A program made the position numbers and the translations under genes. DNA of 64,000 nt. It comes from Streptomyces sp. NBC_00568. GTDB lineage: Bacteria; Actinomycetota; Actinomycetes; Streptomycetales; Streptomycetaceae. How positions within the stretch are numbered: the stretch's first letter is position 1; the number at the start of each line of letters is the position of its first letter. Shown here piece after piece: positions 1 through 8,406 of this stretch. The notes beneath the pieces are model-generated. The model searched no databases, had not been told where the DNA came from, and worked only from the letters and a program-made list of their open reading frames with translations. Location of the stretch: assembly GCF_026341855.1 (NCBI RefSeq), contig NZ_JAPENW010000001.1:1488001-1552000 (forward strand). Direction: 5' to 3'.

Positions 1-1071
1 TTCGAGCGGCATGTGGACACCAGCGACCTGCTGAAGCGGGTCTCCGCGCCGAGCAGCGACCGGCTCACCCCGATGATGTTCGAGCACAAGCTGCTGGAGC
101 AGGCCCGCTCCGACCGGCGCCGTGTCGTGCTGCCCGAGGGCACCGAGGAGCGCGTCCTGCACGCCGCCGAGGTGCTGCTGCGCCGGGGTGTCTGCGATCT
201 GACCCTGCTCGGCCCGGTCGACCAGATCCGCAAGAAGGCCGCCGACCTCGGTATCGACATCAGCGCCACCCAGATCGTCGACCCGCAGACCTCCCCGCTG
301 CGGGACTCCTTCGCCGAGCAGTACGCCCAGCTCCGCGCCCACAAGGGAGTCACGGTCGAGCTGGCCTACGACGTCGTCGCGGACGTGAACTACTTCGGGA
401 CGCTCATGGTGCAGGAGGGCCTGGCCGACGGCATGGTGTCGGGGGCCGTGCACTCCACGGCCGCGACCATCCGGCCCGCGTTCGAGATCATCAAGACCCG
501 GCCGGACTCGAAGATCGTCTCGTCCGTCTTCTTCATGTGCCTGGCCGACAAGGTCCTGGTCTACGGCGACTGCGCGGTGAACCCGGACCCGAACGCCGAG
601 CAGCTCTGCGACATCGCCATCCAGTCGGCCGCCACCGCGGAGCAGTTCGGCGTGGAGCCGCGGATCGCGATGCTGTCGTACTCCACGGGCACCTCGGGTT
701 CGGGCGCCGACGTCGACAAGGTGCGCGAGGCGACCGAGCTGGTGCGGCTGCGCCGCGGCGACCTGCGGATCGAGGGGCCCATCCAGTACGACGCCGCCGT
801 CGAGCCCTCGGTCGCGGCGACCAAGCTGCCGGGGTCGGAGGTCGCCGGACAGGCGTCCGTGCTGATCTTCCCCGACCTCAACACCGGCAACAACACGTAC
901 AAGGCCGTGCAGCGTTCGGCCGGCGCGATCGCCGTCGGCCCGGTGCTCCAGGGGCTGCGCAAGCCCGTCAACGACCTGTCCCGCGGCGCGCTCGTCCAGG
1001 ACATCGTCAACACGGTCGCCATCACGGCGATCCAGTCCCAGACCCCCGACCAGAAGGCTTCCCAGCAGTGA
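1..1071 (+). CDS. pta: Phosphate acetyltransferase, 3' part
   Basis: Interconverts acetyl-CoA and acetyl phosphate. The reading frame is open from base 1 and enters from outside the window, so only about the last 356 residues are seen; the GTG at 13 is internal. The visible part is the catalytic PTA_PTB domain, with the family stretches VVLPEGTEERVLHAAEVL, GMVSGAVHSTAATIRPAFEI and LIFPDLNTGNNTYKA. Long bacterial Pta proteins carry an N-terminal P-loop/DRTGG half, which would lie upstream. The TGA stop overlaps the GTG start of ackA (GTGA), so the two are probably translationally coupled. Confidence 0.96.
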   Translation, partial: FERHVDTSDLLKRVSAPSSDRLTPMMFEHKLLEQARSDRRRVVLPEGTEERVLHAAEVLLRRGVCDLTLLGPVDQIRKKAADLGIDISATQIVDPQTSPLRDSFAEQYAQLRAHKGVTVELAYDVVADVNYFGTLMVQEGLADGMVSGAVHSTAATIRPAFEIIKTRPDSKIVSSVFFMCLADKVLVYGDCAVNPDPNAEQLCDIAIQSAATAEQFGVEPRIAMLSYSTGTSGSGADVDKVREATELVRLRRGDLRIEGPIQYDAAVEPSVAATKLPGSEVAGQASVLIFPDLNTGNNTYKAVQRSAGAIAVGPVLQGLRKPVNDLSRGALVQDIVNTVAITAIQSQTPDQKASQQ

Positions 1072-2330
1072 GCGCCCACCCGTCCCCCGCCACCGCCCTG
1101 CCGGACGAGCCCGGCTCCCCGCAGGCCACGCGTGTCCTCGTCCTCAACTCCGGTTCCTCGTCGGTGAAGTACCAGCTGCTCGACATGCGCGACAGCTCAC
1201 GGCTCGCCGTCGGTCTGGTGGAGCGCATCGGTGAGGGAACCTCTCTGCTGCGGCACACCGCGCTGACGACGGGTGAGACCCGCGAGAGGGACGCCGAGTT
1301 CGCCGACCACGAGGCCGCGCTGAAGGCGGTGGCCGCGGAGCTGGCGGTGGACGGACTCGGCCTGGACTCCCCCGAGCTGGCCGCGATCGGCCACCGGGTG
1401 GTGCACGGCGGGAGGTCCTTCACCGAACCGACGGTGATCGACGAGACGGTCCTCGCCGAGATCGAGCGGCTGATCCCGGTGGCGCCGCTGCACAACCCGG
1501 CGAACCTCACCGGCATCCGCACCGCGATGGTGCTGCGCCCCGACCTCCCCCAGGTGGCGGTCTTCGACACCGCGTTCCACACGACGATGCCGGAGTCGGC
1601 CGCGCGCTACGCGATCGACGTGGCGACCGCCGACGAGCACCGCATCCGCCGGTACGGCTTCCACGGCACCTCGCACGCCTATGTCTCCCGCGCGACCGCC
1701 GAGCTCCTCGGCAAGGCGCCCGAGGAGGTCAACGTCATCGTCCTGCACCTGGGCAACGGGGCCTCGGCGTCGGCGGTCAGGGGCGGGCGGTGCGTGGACA
1801 CCTCGATGGGACTCACACCTCTGGAGGGGCTGGTGATGGGAACACGCTCCGGCGACGTGGATCCGGCCGTCATCTTCCATTTGGAGCGCGTTGGCAAAAT
1901 GTCCACGGACGAGATCGACACTCTGCTCAACAAGAAGAGCGGTCTGATCGGTCTGTGCGGCGACAACGACATGCGGGAGATCCGCCGCCGTGTCGACGAG
2001 GGCGACGAGCGGGCCCGGCTCGCCTTCGACATCTACATCCACCGCCTGAAGAAGTACATCGGCGCCTACTACGCGGTCCTCGGCCGGGTGGACGCCGTCG
2101 CCTTCACCGCCGGAGTGGGCGAGAACGCCGCCCCGGTGCGCGAGGCCGCGATCGCGGGCCTGGAGGAACTGGGGCTCGCGGTCGACGGCGACCTGAACGC
2201 CGTGCGCGGCGGTGAGCCCCGGCTCATCTCACCGCCGTACGCGCGGGTCGCGGTCGCCGTGGTGCCGACGGACGAGGAACTGGAGATCGCCACACAGACG
2301 TATGCGCTGGTCGGAAAGGGCACCGGCTGA
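1068..2330 (+). CDS. ackA: Acetate kinase
   Basis: Converts acetyl phosphate plus ADP to acetate plus ATP, the partner step to Pta. The 420-residue product has the ASKHA-fold signatures VLVLNSGSSSVKYQLLD near residue 24, GHRVVHGG, FDTAFHTTMP, YGFHGTSHAYVS, HLGNGASASA and FTAGVGENA near the C-terminus. The GTG start at 1068 overlaps the pta stop by 4 bases. It gives about 20 residues before the conserved strand; an upstream in-frame extension would lie wholly inside pta and is rejected. Length is normal for the family. Confidence 0.97.
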   Translation: MSAHPSPATALPDEPGSPQATRVLVLNSGSSSVKYQLLDMRDSSRLAVGLVERIGEGTSLLRHTALTTGETRERDAEFADHEAALKAVAAELAVDGLGLDSPELAAIGHRVVHGGRSFTEPTVIDETVLAEIERLIPVAPLHNPANLTGIRTAMVLRPDLPQVAVFDTAFHTTMPESAARYAIDVATADEHRIRRYGFHGTSHAYVSRATAELLGKAPEEVNVIVLHLGNGASASAVRGGRCVDTSMGLTPLEGLVMGTRSGDVDPAVIFHLERVGKMSTDEIDTLLNKKSGLIGLCGDNDMREIRRRVDEGDERARLAFDIYIHRLKKYIGAYYAVLGRVDAVAFTAGVGENAAPVREAAIAGLEELGLAVDGDLNAVRGGEPRLISPPYARVAVAVVPTDEELEIATQTYALVGKGTG

Positions 2331-2385
2331 GCGGGCCGGAGAGCCACGCCTGAGCGGCCGCCCGCCCATTTGTATCTTCCACCAG

Positions 2386-2420
2386 ACGGAATATTCCGTA
2401 GCGAAACAAACCGATAGGAT
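2386..2420 (+). promoter_or_regulatory. pyk promoter with a palindrome; leaderless start likely
   Basis: A perfect 14-bp palindrome, ACGGAATATTCCGT, lies at 2386-2399. A good -10 hexamer TAGGAT follows at 2415-2420. Six bases later comes the ATG of pyk (2427), and there is no Shine-Dalgarno sequence between them, so transcription probably starts at or next to the A of the start codon. The palindrome sits where the -35 region would be, so a dimeric regulator binding there would control the gene. No regulator is identified. Confidence 0.55.
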
Positions 2421-2426
2421 CGCCCC

Positions 2427-3857
2427 ATGCGCCGTTCGAAAATCGTCTGTACTCTCGGCCCCGCGGTCGACTCCCACGAGAAGCTGGTCGCCCTGATCCA
2501 GGCTGGCATGAATGTGGCTCGTTTCAATTTCAGCCACGGTTCCCACGCCGAGCACCAGGGCCGTTACGACCGTGTCCGGGCCGCCTCGGCCGAGACCGGT
2601 GTCGCCATCGGTGTGCTCGCCGACCTGCAGGGCCCGAAGATCCGCCTGGAGACCTTCGCCGAAGGCCCCGTCGAGCTGGAGCGTGGCGACGAGTTCGTCA
2701 TCACGGCCGAGGACGTGCCGGGTGACAAGCAGATCTGTGGCACGACCTACAAGGGTCTGCCCGGTGACGTCTCCAAGGGCGACCAGATCCTCATCAACGA
2801 CGGCAACGTCGAGCTGCGCGTCGTCGAGATCGACGGCCCGCGAGTCAAGACGGTCGTCATCGAGGGCGGCGTGATCTCCGACCACAAGGGCATCAACCTG
2901 CCCGGCGCGGCCGTGAACGTGCCGGCGCTGTCGGAGAAGGACGTCGAGGACCTGCGCTTCGCCCTGCGGATGGGCTGCGACATGGTGGCGCTGTCCTTCG
3001 TGCGCGACGCCAACGACGTGAACGACGTCCACAAGGTGATGGACGAGGAGGGCCGCCGCGTCCCCGTCATCGCCAAGGTGGAGAAGCCGCAGGCGGTCGA
3101 CAACATGGAGGGCGTCGTCGCGGCGTTCGACGCCGTCATGGTGGCCCGTGGCGACCTCGCCGTCGAGTACCCGCTGGAGCGGGTCCCGATGGTGCAGAAG
3201 CGCCTCGTGGAGCTGTGCCGCCGCAACGCCAAGCCGGTGATCGTCGCGACCCAGATGATGGAGTCGATGATCACCAACTCCCGTCCGACGCGCGCCGAGG
3301 CCTCCGACGTGGCCAACGCGATCCTGGACGGTGCGGACGCGGTCATGCTGTCGGCCGAGTCCAGCGTGGGCGCGTACCCGATCGAGACCGTGAAGACGAT
3401 GTCGAAGATCGTCGTCGCGGCCGAGGAGGAGCTCCTCTCCAAGGGCCTGCAGCCGCTGGTCCCGGGCAAGAAGCCGCGCACGCAGGGCGGTTCGGTCGCC
3501 CGTGCCGCCTGCGAGATCGCCGACTTCCTCGGCGGCAAGGGTCTGGTGGCCTTCACCAAGTCCGGTGACACCGCCCGCCGGCTCTCCCGCTACCGCGCCT
3601 CGCAGCCGATCCTGGCGTTCACCACGGACGAGGGCACCCGCAACCAGCTCACGCTGAGCTGGGGCGTCGAGTCGCACGTCGTGCCGTTCGTGAACAGCAC
3701 CGACGAGATGGTCGAACTGGTCGACCACGAGCTGCAGAAGCTCAAGCGGTTCAACGAGGGCGATGTCGTCGTGATGACCGCCGGTTCGCCCCCCGGGGTC
3801 CCCGGCACCACCAACATGGTCCGGGTGCACCACCTGGGCGAGGCCGACCGCGCCTGA
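2427..3857 (+). CDS. pyk: Pyruvate kinase
   Basis: Makes pyruvate and ATP from phosphoenolpyruvate and ADP, feeding the acetyl-CoA pool used by pta-ackA just upstream. The 476-residue product starts MRRSKIVCTLGPA and has MNVARFNFSHGSHAEH, DLQGPKIR, VIAKVEKPQAVDN (catalytic Lys region), VMVARGDLAVE (Mg/PEP-binding Glu/Asp) and VIVATQMMESMI, followed by a normal C-terminal allosteric domain. Streptomyces genomes usually carry two pyk genes; from its neighbourhood this is probably the pyk2 orthologue. It is followed by a strong hairpin. Confidence 0.97.
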   Translation: MRRSKIVCTLGPAVDSHEKLVALIQAGMNVARFNFSHGSHAEHQGRYDRVRAASAETGVAIGVLADLQGPKIRLETFAEGPVELERGDEFVITAEDVPGDKQICGTTYKGLPGDVSKGDQILINDGNVELRVVEIDGPRVKTVVIEGGVISDHKGINLPGAAVNVPALSEKDVEDLRFALRMGCDMVALSFVRDANDVNDVHKVMDEEGRRVPVIAKVEKPQAVDNMEGVVAAFDAVMVARGDLAVEYPLERVPMVQKRLVELCRRNAKPVIVATQMMESMITNSRPTRAEASDVANAILDGADAVMLSAESSVGAYPIETVKTMSKIVVAAEEELLSKGLQPLVPGKKPRTQGGSVARAACEIADFLGGKGLVAFTKSGDTARRLSRYRASQPILAFTTDEGTRNQLTLSWGVESHVVPFVNSTDEMVELVDHELQKLKRFNEGDVVVMTAGSPPGVPGTTNMVRVHHLGEADRA

Positions 3858-3874
3858 TCCCCCTGCCGTACGCC

Positions 3875-3912
3875 GCTGAGGGCGCCCCCTGTGAACAGGG
3901 GGCGCCCTCAGC
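3875..3912. terminator. Strong hairpin after pyk
   Basis: A near-perfect inverted repeat with arms GCTGAGGGCGCCCCCTG and its complement around a GAA loop lies between the converging ends of pyk and the secreted-protein gene. It can serve as a terminator from both sides. There is no long T tract, as is usual in Streptomyces. Confidence 0.85.
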
Positions 3913-3946
3913 GTCTTGTGCGGCTCCCGGACGGGATCTGGACGAC

Positions 3947-5257
3947 TCAGCCGGTCGTGTACTGGTGCAGTCCGGGGACGGTCAGGGTGCCGCCGAACTG
4001 ACCGGCCTGAACGACCTTCACCTTGGTGAAGTAGATCAGCGGAATGTTCAGCGGCGGCGGGTTCTCCGGGTCGAACGTGACCGGGATGAGCCCGAGCAGG
4101 TTCCCGGAGATGCTCTCCGTGTACATGATCGTCTTGCCGTCACGGATGGTGGACGTCGTGCCCGCGCCGGCCTGCACGTGGTAGGTCTTGCCGGCCTGCT
4201 TGTCGTCCACCGTCTGGTGCAGGTCCCCGATGTCGGTGCCGTCGGAGATGACGTACTTCAGCACCTTCTTGACGGTGCCGTTGGCCGTCTTCACCTTGAC
4301 GATGCCCTGGTAGTCGGCGCCCTTGAGGAGCAGGGAGCTGGCGTTGAGGTACCAGGGGTCGTCGGGCAGGGTGACCGGGTTGTCGACGCCGCCCTCGTCG
4401 TCGGTCGCGACCGGGCAGTCCGAGGCGTCCGTGGTGGCGCTCGCGGAGGGGCTGGGCGTGGCGGTGACCGCGTCGGCCGCCGCCTCCTTGACCGTCTCGG
4501 TGGTGTCCGAGGCCGCCTTCGAGGCCGCGTCGGTGGTGTCCTTGACGGTCTTCTCGACGGTGTCGACGGCCTTGTCGGTCGTGTCCTTGACGGTGTCCGA
4601 GGCGCTCTCGCCGTCGGACGCGGCCGTGTCCTCGCTCGCGCTCGCCGAGGCGGACGGCGTGGGTGTGGCGCTCGCCGTCTCGTCGGGCGTGAGGATGTCC
4701 TTGATGGCGTCGCCGACGCCCAGCGGGTCGAGCGGGTTCTTGCTGCTCTCCGACGCCGAGGGGGCCGGTGTGGCCGCGCTGTCCGCCGCCTTGTCCGACG
4801 TGCTCGCGGAGGAGGACGACGCGGAGGGGGTGGGCTCGGCCTTGTCGTCGGAACCTGAATCCGGCGAAGAGTCCTTGCCCGGCTCCGCGGAGGCCGACGA
4901 CGCGGAAGGAGTCGGTGTGGCCTCGTCGGACGACTCGCTCGCGCTCGCCGAGGCGGAGGGCGACGCCGTGTCCGACGCGTCCTTGTCGTCCTCGGAGCCG
5001 GTCACGGCCTCGACGCACGCCTGGTACTCGTCGGCCGTGAGACTCCTGGACGTGGAGTGGTCCTCGGCCTGGGCGAGTGTCGGGGTGAGGCCCATTCCCA
5101 TGAGCACCGCCGTCGGCATCGCCGCTATGGCTATCGCCTTGCCGGCAGGCATCTGGAACCTGGTGAACAGCGGCTTCCTGGGGGCCGCGTGTCGCGGCCC
5201 GGTTCTCACACGGGACTCGTCCACATCAGTCCCGTGGGTCACCTCGTCAGCCGGCAC
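3947..5257 (-). CDS. Secreted low-complexity Ser/Ala/Asp-rich protein
   Basis: Function unknown. The 436-residue product has a long N-region, a hydrophobic signal segment at about residues 38-64 ending LTPTLAQA, then some 230 residues of Ser/Ala/Thr/Asp/Pro-rich sequence with repeated PSASASAS- and KDTTDKA-like runs, and finally a folded-looking C-terminal domain of about 125 residues starting LPDDPWYLNASSLLLKGADY. The GTG start has a GGGAGG site 5 bases upstream and overlaps the end of the DUF6114 gene by 11 bases. An alternative start at residue 36 (MPAGKAIA) would give a conventional signal peptide. It is the last gene of a three-gene envelope operon. Confidence 0.85.
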   Translation of the reverse strand: MPADEVTHGTDVDESRVRTGPRHAAPRKPLFTRFQMPAGKAIAIAAMPTAVLMGMGLTPTLAQAEDHSTSRSLTADEYQACVEAVTGSEDDKDASDTASPSASASASESSDEATPTPSASSASAEPGKDSSPDSGSDDKAEPTPSASSSSASTSDKAADSAATPAPSASESSKNPLDPLGVGDAIKDILTPDETASATPTPSASASASEDTAASDGESASDTVKDTTDKAVDTVEKTVKDTTDAASKAASDTTETVKEAAADAVTATPSPSASATTDASDCPVATDDEGGVDNPVTLPDDPWYLNASSLLLKGADYQGIVKVKTANGTVKKVLKYVISDGTDIGDLHQTVDDKQAGKTYHVQAGAGTTSTIRDGKTIMYTESISGNLLGLIPVTFDPENPPPLNIPLIYFTKVKVVQAGQFGGTLTVPGLHQYTTG

Positions 5258-5825
5258 TGTGCCTCCCGTTCGCCCCGTTGGTCGGGCTCGTTCCTGACAG
5301 ATCGTTCGGGTCGCCCACAGCGTCCGCCGGCTTGCCGAAGTCGACGGGCTGAGCCGCCGGGTCGGCCGGCTCGTCTCCCTCGTCGAGAGACTCCGGCGCG
5401 ACGAGCTCCTCGGCGGGCTCGCCCGGAACCCAGGAGACCGCCATGGCTCCGCCGATCATGGCGAACAGGAAGCCGACCAGGAATCCGCCCAGGTTGGACA
5501 CCGGGAGGGACACCAGAGCGAGGAGGATCGCCGCGACACCCGCGAACGTCCGTACGTGCTTCTGGAACCAGAGGCTGATCCCGAGGACGATGAGGAGTAC
5601 GCCGATGATCAGGGAACCGGCGCCGGCGGTGGTGGACATCGCCAGCGTCAGGTGACCGAGCTGAAGGTTCGCGTACGGGAAGTAGGCGATCGGAAAACCG
5701 CCGAACACGATGAACAGACCGGCCCAGAACGGGCGGTCGCTCCTCCAGTTGCGGAAGTTCCGCCGGAACACCTGAAGATAGTGCTCATCGTTCTGGCCGG
5801 GCGCGGCAGGAGTCTCGGCGCTCAT
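5247..5825 (-). CDS. DUF6114 membrane protein
   Basis: A 192-residue protein with four predicted membrane segments at about residues 33-55, 58-78, 82-105 and 110-132, and a hydrophilic Asp/Glu/Pro-rich tail. The N-terminal FRRNFRNWRSDRPFWAG and following GGFPIAYFP match my recollection of DUF6114. It lies between the DUF6230 secreted protein and the low-complexity secreted protein on one transcript, so the three probably work together at the cell surface. A GGGAG site lies about 9 bases before the ATG. No catalytic motif is visible. Confidence 0.85.
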   Translation of the reverse strand: MSAETPAAPGQNDEHYLQVFRRNFRNWRSDRPFWAGLFIVFGGFPIAYFPYANLQLGHLTLAMSTTAGAGSLIIGVLLIVLGISLWFQKHVRTFAGVAAILLALVSLPVSNLGGFLVGFLFAMIGGAMAVSWVPGEPAEELVAPESLDEGDEPADPAAQPVDFGKPADAVGDPNDLSGTSPTNGANGRHSAG

Positions 5826-5942
5826 GGAAACAGCTCCCTGGAACGGCTTTGCTGTGAGAAGTACGCGTTGAGTGCTCCGCGTACGGCGTGCGGAGCGGGG
5901 CGGGCGAAGCGGCCTGAGCCTCCTCGCCCGCCCCAGGGGTGC

Positions 5943-6578
5943 TTAGTAGCACTCCTTGACGCCGGCCTTGACCGACATCTTCAGACCGCTGAGCTTGAAC
6001 GTGCCGGCGGTGGTCGCCCACGCCGTCTGCTTCACGTCGGTCAGCGTGGCCGACTCGGCCTGCTGGGCGAACCCGTAGGGGTTGGCCTGCTCGCCGCCGC
6101 CCTTCATGCCCGGACCCTTGGTGGTGTCCTTGGCGGCGACACCGATGTCGATGCCGCGGAACGTCGCGTTGGCCTCGAGGTCCTCGACGTCGATGTACAG
6201 GTTGTCAGCCTCGACCGGCGTACCGTTGCCGCCGGCCTTCAGCACGAGGCTGACGGAACCGAAGAACGGGACGTCCGGGGTGACGACCGACTGACACATG
6301 TTGGTGATCTTGGCGCTCTTGAACGCCGAGACCGCGACGGGGTGAGCCGTCTTGTCACCCTTGAGGGTGTAACCGGTGTCGATCGCCCCGTACTGGGAGA
6401 AGCCAGTACCGTCGAGCTTGTCCGCCGACACCTTGAACGACTGGCCCGAGACGCTGAACGACGCGGCCAGAGCGCCCTGCGCGAGGGCGACACCTATCGC
6501 AGCCGTCGCGGCCACGCTGGGCACCATCACGACCGCGAACCGCTTCCATCTGGTTCCGCCACGCACCTGGGACTCCAT
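5943..6578 (-). CDS. DUF6230 secreted protein (often labelled cholesterol esterase)
   Basis: A 211-residue exported protein. A twin-basic N-terminus (GGTRWKRFAVVMVPSVAA) leads into a hydrophobic segment ending ALAQGALAA, then a beta-rich domain beginning FSVSGQSFKVSADKL. Databases often call this family cholesterol esterase, but no Ser hydrolase GxSxG motif is present, so that label is unsupported. The start at 6578 is chosen because GGAGG lies just upstream; an in-frame ATG at 6602 would add 8 residues. It is the first gene of the operon with DUF6114 and the Ser/Ala-rich protein. Confidence 0.85.
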   Translation of the reverse strand: MESQVRGGTRWKRFAVVMVPSVAATAAIGVALAQGALAASFSVSGQSFKVSADKLDGTGFSQYGAIDTGYTLKGDKTAHPVAVSAFKSAKITNMCQSVVTPDVPFFGSVSLVLKAGGNGTPVEADNLYIDVEDLEANATFRGIDIGVAAKDTTKGPGMKGGGEQANPYGFAQQAESATLTDVKQTAWATTAGTFKLSGLKMSVKAGVKECY

Positions 6579-6952
6579 ATTTCCTCCTTCTCGGACGTAC
6601 ATCTCCTGGCCCTGACTGCCACGTTGCGGCGGCTCAGCCGGGCAGGGATGGGAGAAGTGCTACGTCCTCGGGAAGGAGAGCGCCTGTACCCAAAAGTGCG
6701 ATTGCACCTGAATCACCGGCGATCACCCCCGAGCGACAACCACTGGTCGCGCCTGACACACATCACGCACAACCTGCTGGACAGGCTCTGCCGGACGGCA
6801 AAGACCCCCCTGTCCAAGAACCGACCGCACTGCCGTCGGCCCTACTCGGTGGGGACCCAGAAAGTCCGCCGACCCGATTGGCTGTCGGGGGTGCGGGAAT
6901 GGACCGAGCGTCGCCGATCGTGGTGCATTCTCGCCGCGCGCACAAGGGGGTT

Positions 6953-6970
6953 CGTTACTGGCTAGTAACG
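6953..6970. promoter_or_regulatory. Palindrome CGTTACT-N4-AGTAACG
   Basis: Perfect 7-bp arms around GGCT, about 375 bases upstream of the DUF6230 start. The shape is that of an operator for a dimeric regulator such as a TetR-family protein. A related TTACT-N3-AGTAA copy lies at 7085-7097. Which regulator binds is unknown. Confidence 0.45.
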
Positions 6971-7084
6971 GCGGGATAACCGAACTACGACCCGCCGGTA
7001 TCGGGTGGCGACGCAGGGTGGTGCCACGAGGGGTGACACAACGGATGAATGCCGGACGGAACCAGACAGTTCAACGCCCTCGAC

Positions 7085-7097
7085 TTACTACGAGTAA
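7085..7097. promoter_or_regulatory. Palindrome TTACT-ACG-AGTAA
   Basis: Same half-sites as the palindrome at 6953-6970, with a 3-base instead of 4-base spacer. Two copies of one half-site pair in a single intergenic region suggest a real binding site, but they may also be remnants. Confidence 0.35.
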
Positions 7098-7101
7098 CAG
7101 C

Positions 7102-7135
7102 GGCCGCGTTTACCAAGTTTTGGTAAAGCGCGGCC
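7102..7135 (-). terminator. Hairpin downstream of thioredoxin/TPR gene
   Basis: Arms GGCCGC plus TTTACCAA pair with TTGGTAAA plus GCGGCC around a GTT loop, with a small bulge. It lies about 64 bases past the stop of the minus-strand gene. There is no T tract. It could instead be an operator, because TTTACCAA-N3-TTGGTAAA is itself a clean palindrome. Confidence 0.5.
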
Positions 7136-7198
7136 ACTTGCCCCTCTGTCAGCCAATCTTTCACCTGGGCATCACAGGCCCTGGCGTTTAGGGACAGG

Positions 7199-8173
7199 TC
7201 AGAACAGCGCCCTGGCCAGTGCCCTGCGCGCCGCGACAACGCGCGGGTCGTCGGCCCCGACCACCTCGAAGAGCTCCAACAGCCGGAGCCGTACGGCGTC
7301 CCGGTCGTCGCCCGCCGTGCGCCGCACCGTGTCGATGAGCCGCCCGAAGGCGTCCTCGACATGGCCTCCGACCAGGTCCAGGTCGGCTCCCGCGATCTGC
7401 GCCCGCACGTCACCGGGCTTCTCGGCGGCGTCCTTGCGCACCTGCTGCGGATCGAGACCCTGCACCCGATGGAGCAACTCGGCCTGAGCCAGGCCCAGTT
7501 TGGCCTCCGTGTTGCCCGGGTCGTCGGCCAGGACGTTCTTGTAGGCCTGGACGGCACCGCCGAAGTCGCCCGCGTCCAGCGCCTGCACGGCGGCCTCCAG
7601 CAGCGCGTCGTACGGTCCGGCCGGCATCTCGGGCTCGGTGGCCCCGACCGGCTCGGCGTCCCCCTCGACCGTCAGGCCGGTCAGGCCGAAGCGCTGCTCG
7701 GCGACCTGCACGAGCTGGTCGAGGGTCCCGCGGATCTGCGCCTCGGCGGCGGCCCCCTGGAAGAGCGGCAGGGCCTGACCGGCCACCACCGCGAAAACGG
7801 CCGGAATCCCCTGGACCCCGAACTGCTGCATCAGCATCTGATTGGCGTCGACGTCGATCTTGGCGAGCACGAACCGCCCGTTGTACTCGACGGCCAGCCG
7901 CTCCAGGACCGGGCTCAGCTGCTTGCAGGGCTCGCACCACTCGGCCCAGAAGTCGATGACGACCGGCACTTCGGTGGAGCGCTGCAGGACATCCTGCTCG
8001 AATCCCGCCTCGTCGACGTCGATGACAAGGCTCGCGGGAGTCACGGCCCCGCCTCCGCCGCCCTGCCTGGCCGCTTCGGCGCGCGACTGCTCCGCCTTCG
8101 ACTTGGCCTCCTGGGCCGCCTTCACCGCGGCGAGGTCGACGACTCCGCTCATGGACATGTTCCGTGGCTGCAT
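7199..8173 (-). CDS. Thioredoxin-fold TPR protein, CnoX/YbbN type
   Basis: A 324-residue cytosolic protein, likely a redox-active holdase or co-chaperone. After a charged N-terminal stretch comes a thioredoxin domain at about residues 50-155 with active site WCEPC (Cys80, Cys83) in VVIDFWAEWCEPCKQLSP and the cis-Pro segment GIPAVF. A TPR-like C-terminal half follows (ALDAGDFGGAVQAYKNVLADDPGNTEAKLGLAQAELL). The ATG at 8173 is chosen because GGAGG lies 8 bases upstream; a longer frame to 8260 lacks a site. E. coli CnoX lacks one of the two Cys, so this member keeps a full CxxC. Confidence 0.88.
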   Translation of the reverse strand: MQPRNMSMSGVVDLAAVKAAQEAKSKAEQSRAEAARQGGGGGAVTPASLVIDVDEAGFEQDVLQRSTEVPVVIDFWAEWCEPCKQLSPVLERLAVEYNGRFVLAKIDVDANQMLMQQFGVQGIPAVFAVVAGQALPLFQGAAAEAQIRGTLDQLVQVAEQRFGLTGLTVEGDAEPVGATEPEMPAGPYDALLEAAVQALDAGDFGGAVQAYKNVLADDPGNTEAKLGLAQAELLHRVQGLDPQQVRKDAAEKPGDVRAQIAGADLDLVGGHVEDAFGRLIDTVRRTAGDDRDAVRLRLLELFEVVGADDPRVVAARRALARALF

Positions 8174-8296
8174 GAGTACATCCTCCCCCTTCCTCGCGCA
8201 CGTGTGAAAAGCGTTGTGAAAGCCAAGCCGTGTCAGGCCTGTTCGGCGCCGGGTCCCCACCTGACGCCTGTGCGGTTGTCGCCGCGGTCGAGCTTT

Positions 8297-8313
8297 CGCT
8301 ACGAGTCGTAGCG
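8297..8313. promoter_or_regulatory. 17-bp operator-like palindrome CGCTACGA-G-TCGTAGCG
   Basis: Perfect 8-bp arms around a single G, between the divergent thioredoxin/TPR and TetR genes. Its size and symmetry are typical of TetR-family operators. It lies about 94 bases before the TetR start and about 125 bases before the other gene, so it is probably the autoregulatory site. Confidence 0.6.
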
Positions 8314-8406
8314 TAACTGTACGGAGACCTGCCCGTGTGCCGTCTTCCGGTGATCTCCCTCACGGCTCCACAGAACCGCCGGATATCGCCGGTGAAGGGG
8401 CCGGAT

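Larger units (their letters stand above)
6579..7198. other. 620-base intergenic region with three inverted repeats
   Basis: No convincing gene is found here. It holds the promoter region of the DUF6230 operon (minus strand) and the end of the thioredoxin/TPR gene. Two TTACT...AGTAA palindromes and one large hairpin are listed separately. Base composition is less G+C-rich than the flanking genes. Confidence 0.6.

Noticed and set aside
2229..3833. 534-residue minus-strand frame antisense to pyk
   Set aside because: His/Asp/Val-rich shadow translation; pyk on the plus strand is unambiguous.
5943..6578. Cholesterol esterase function for the DUF6230 protein
   Set aside because: No GxSxG nucleophile motif or hydrolase fold signature is visible; the label is a database habit.
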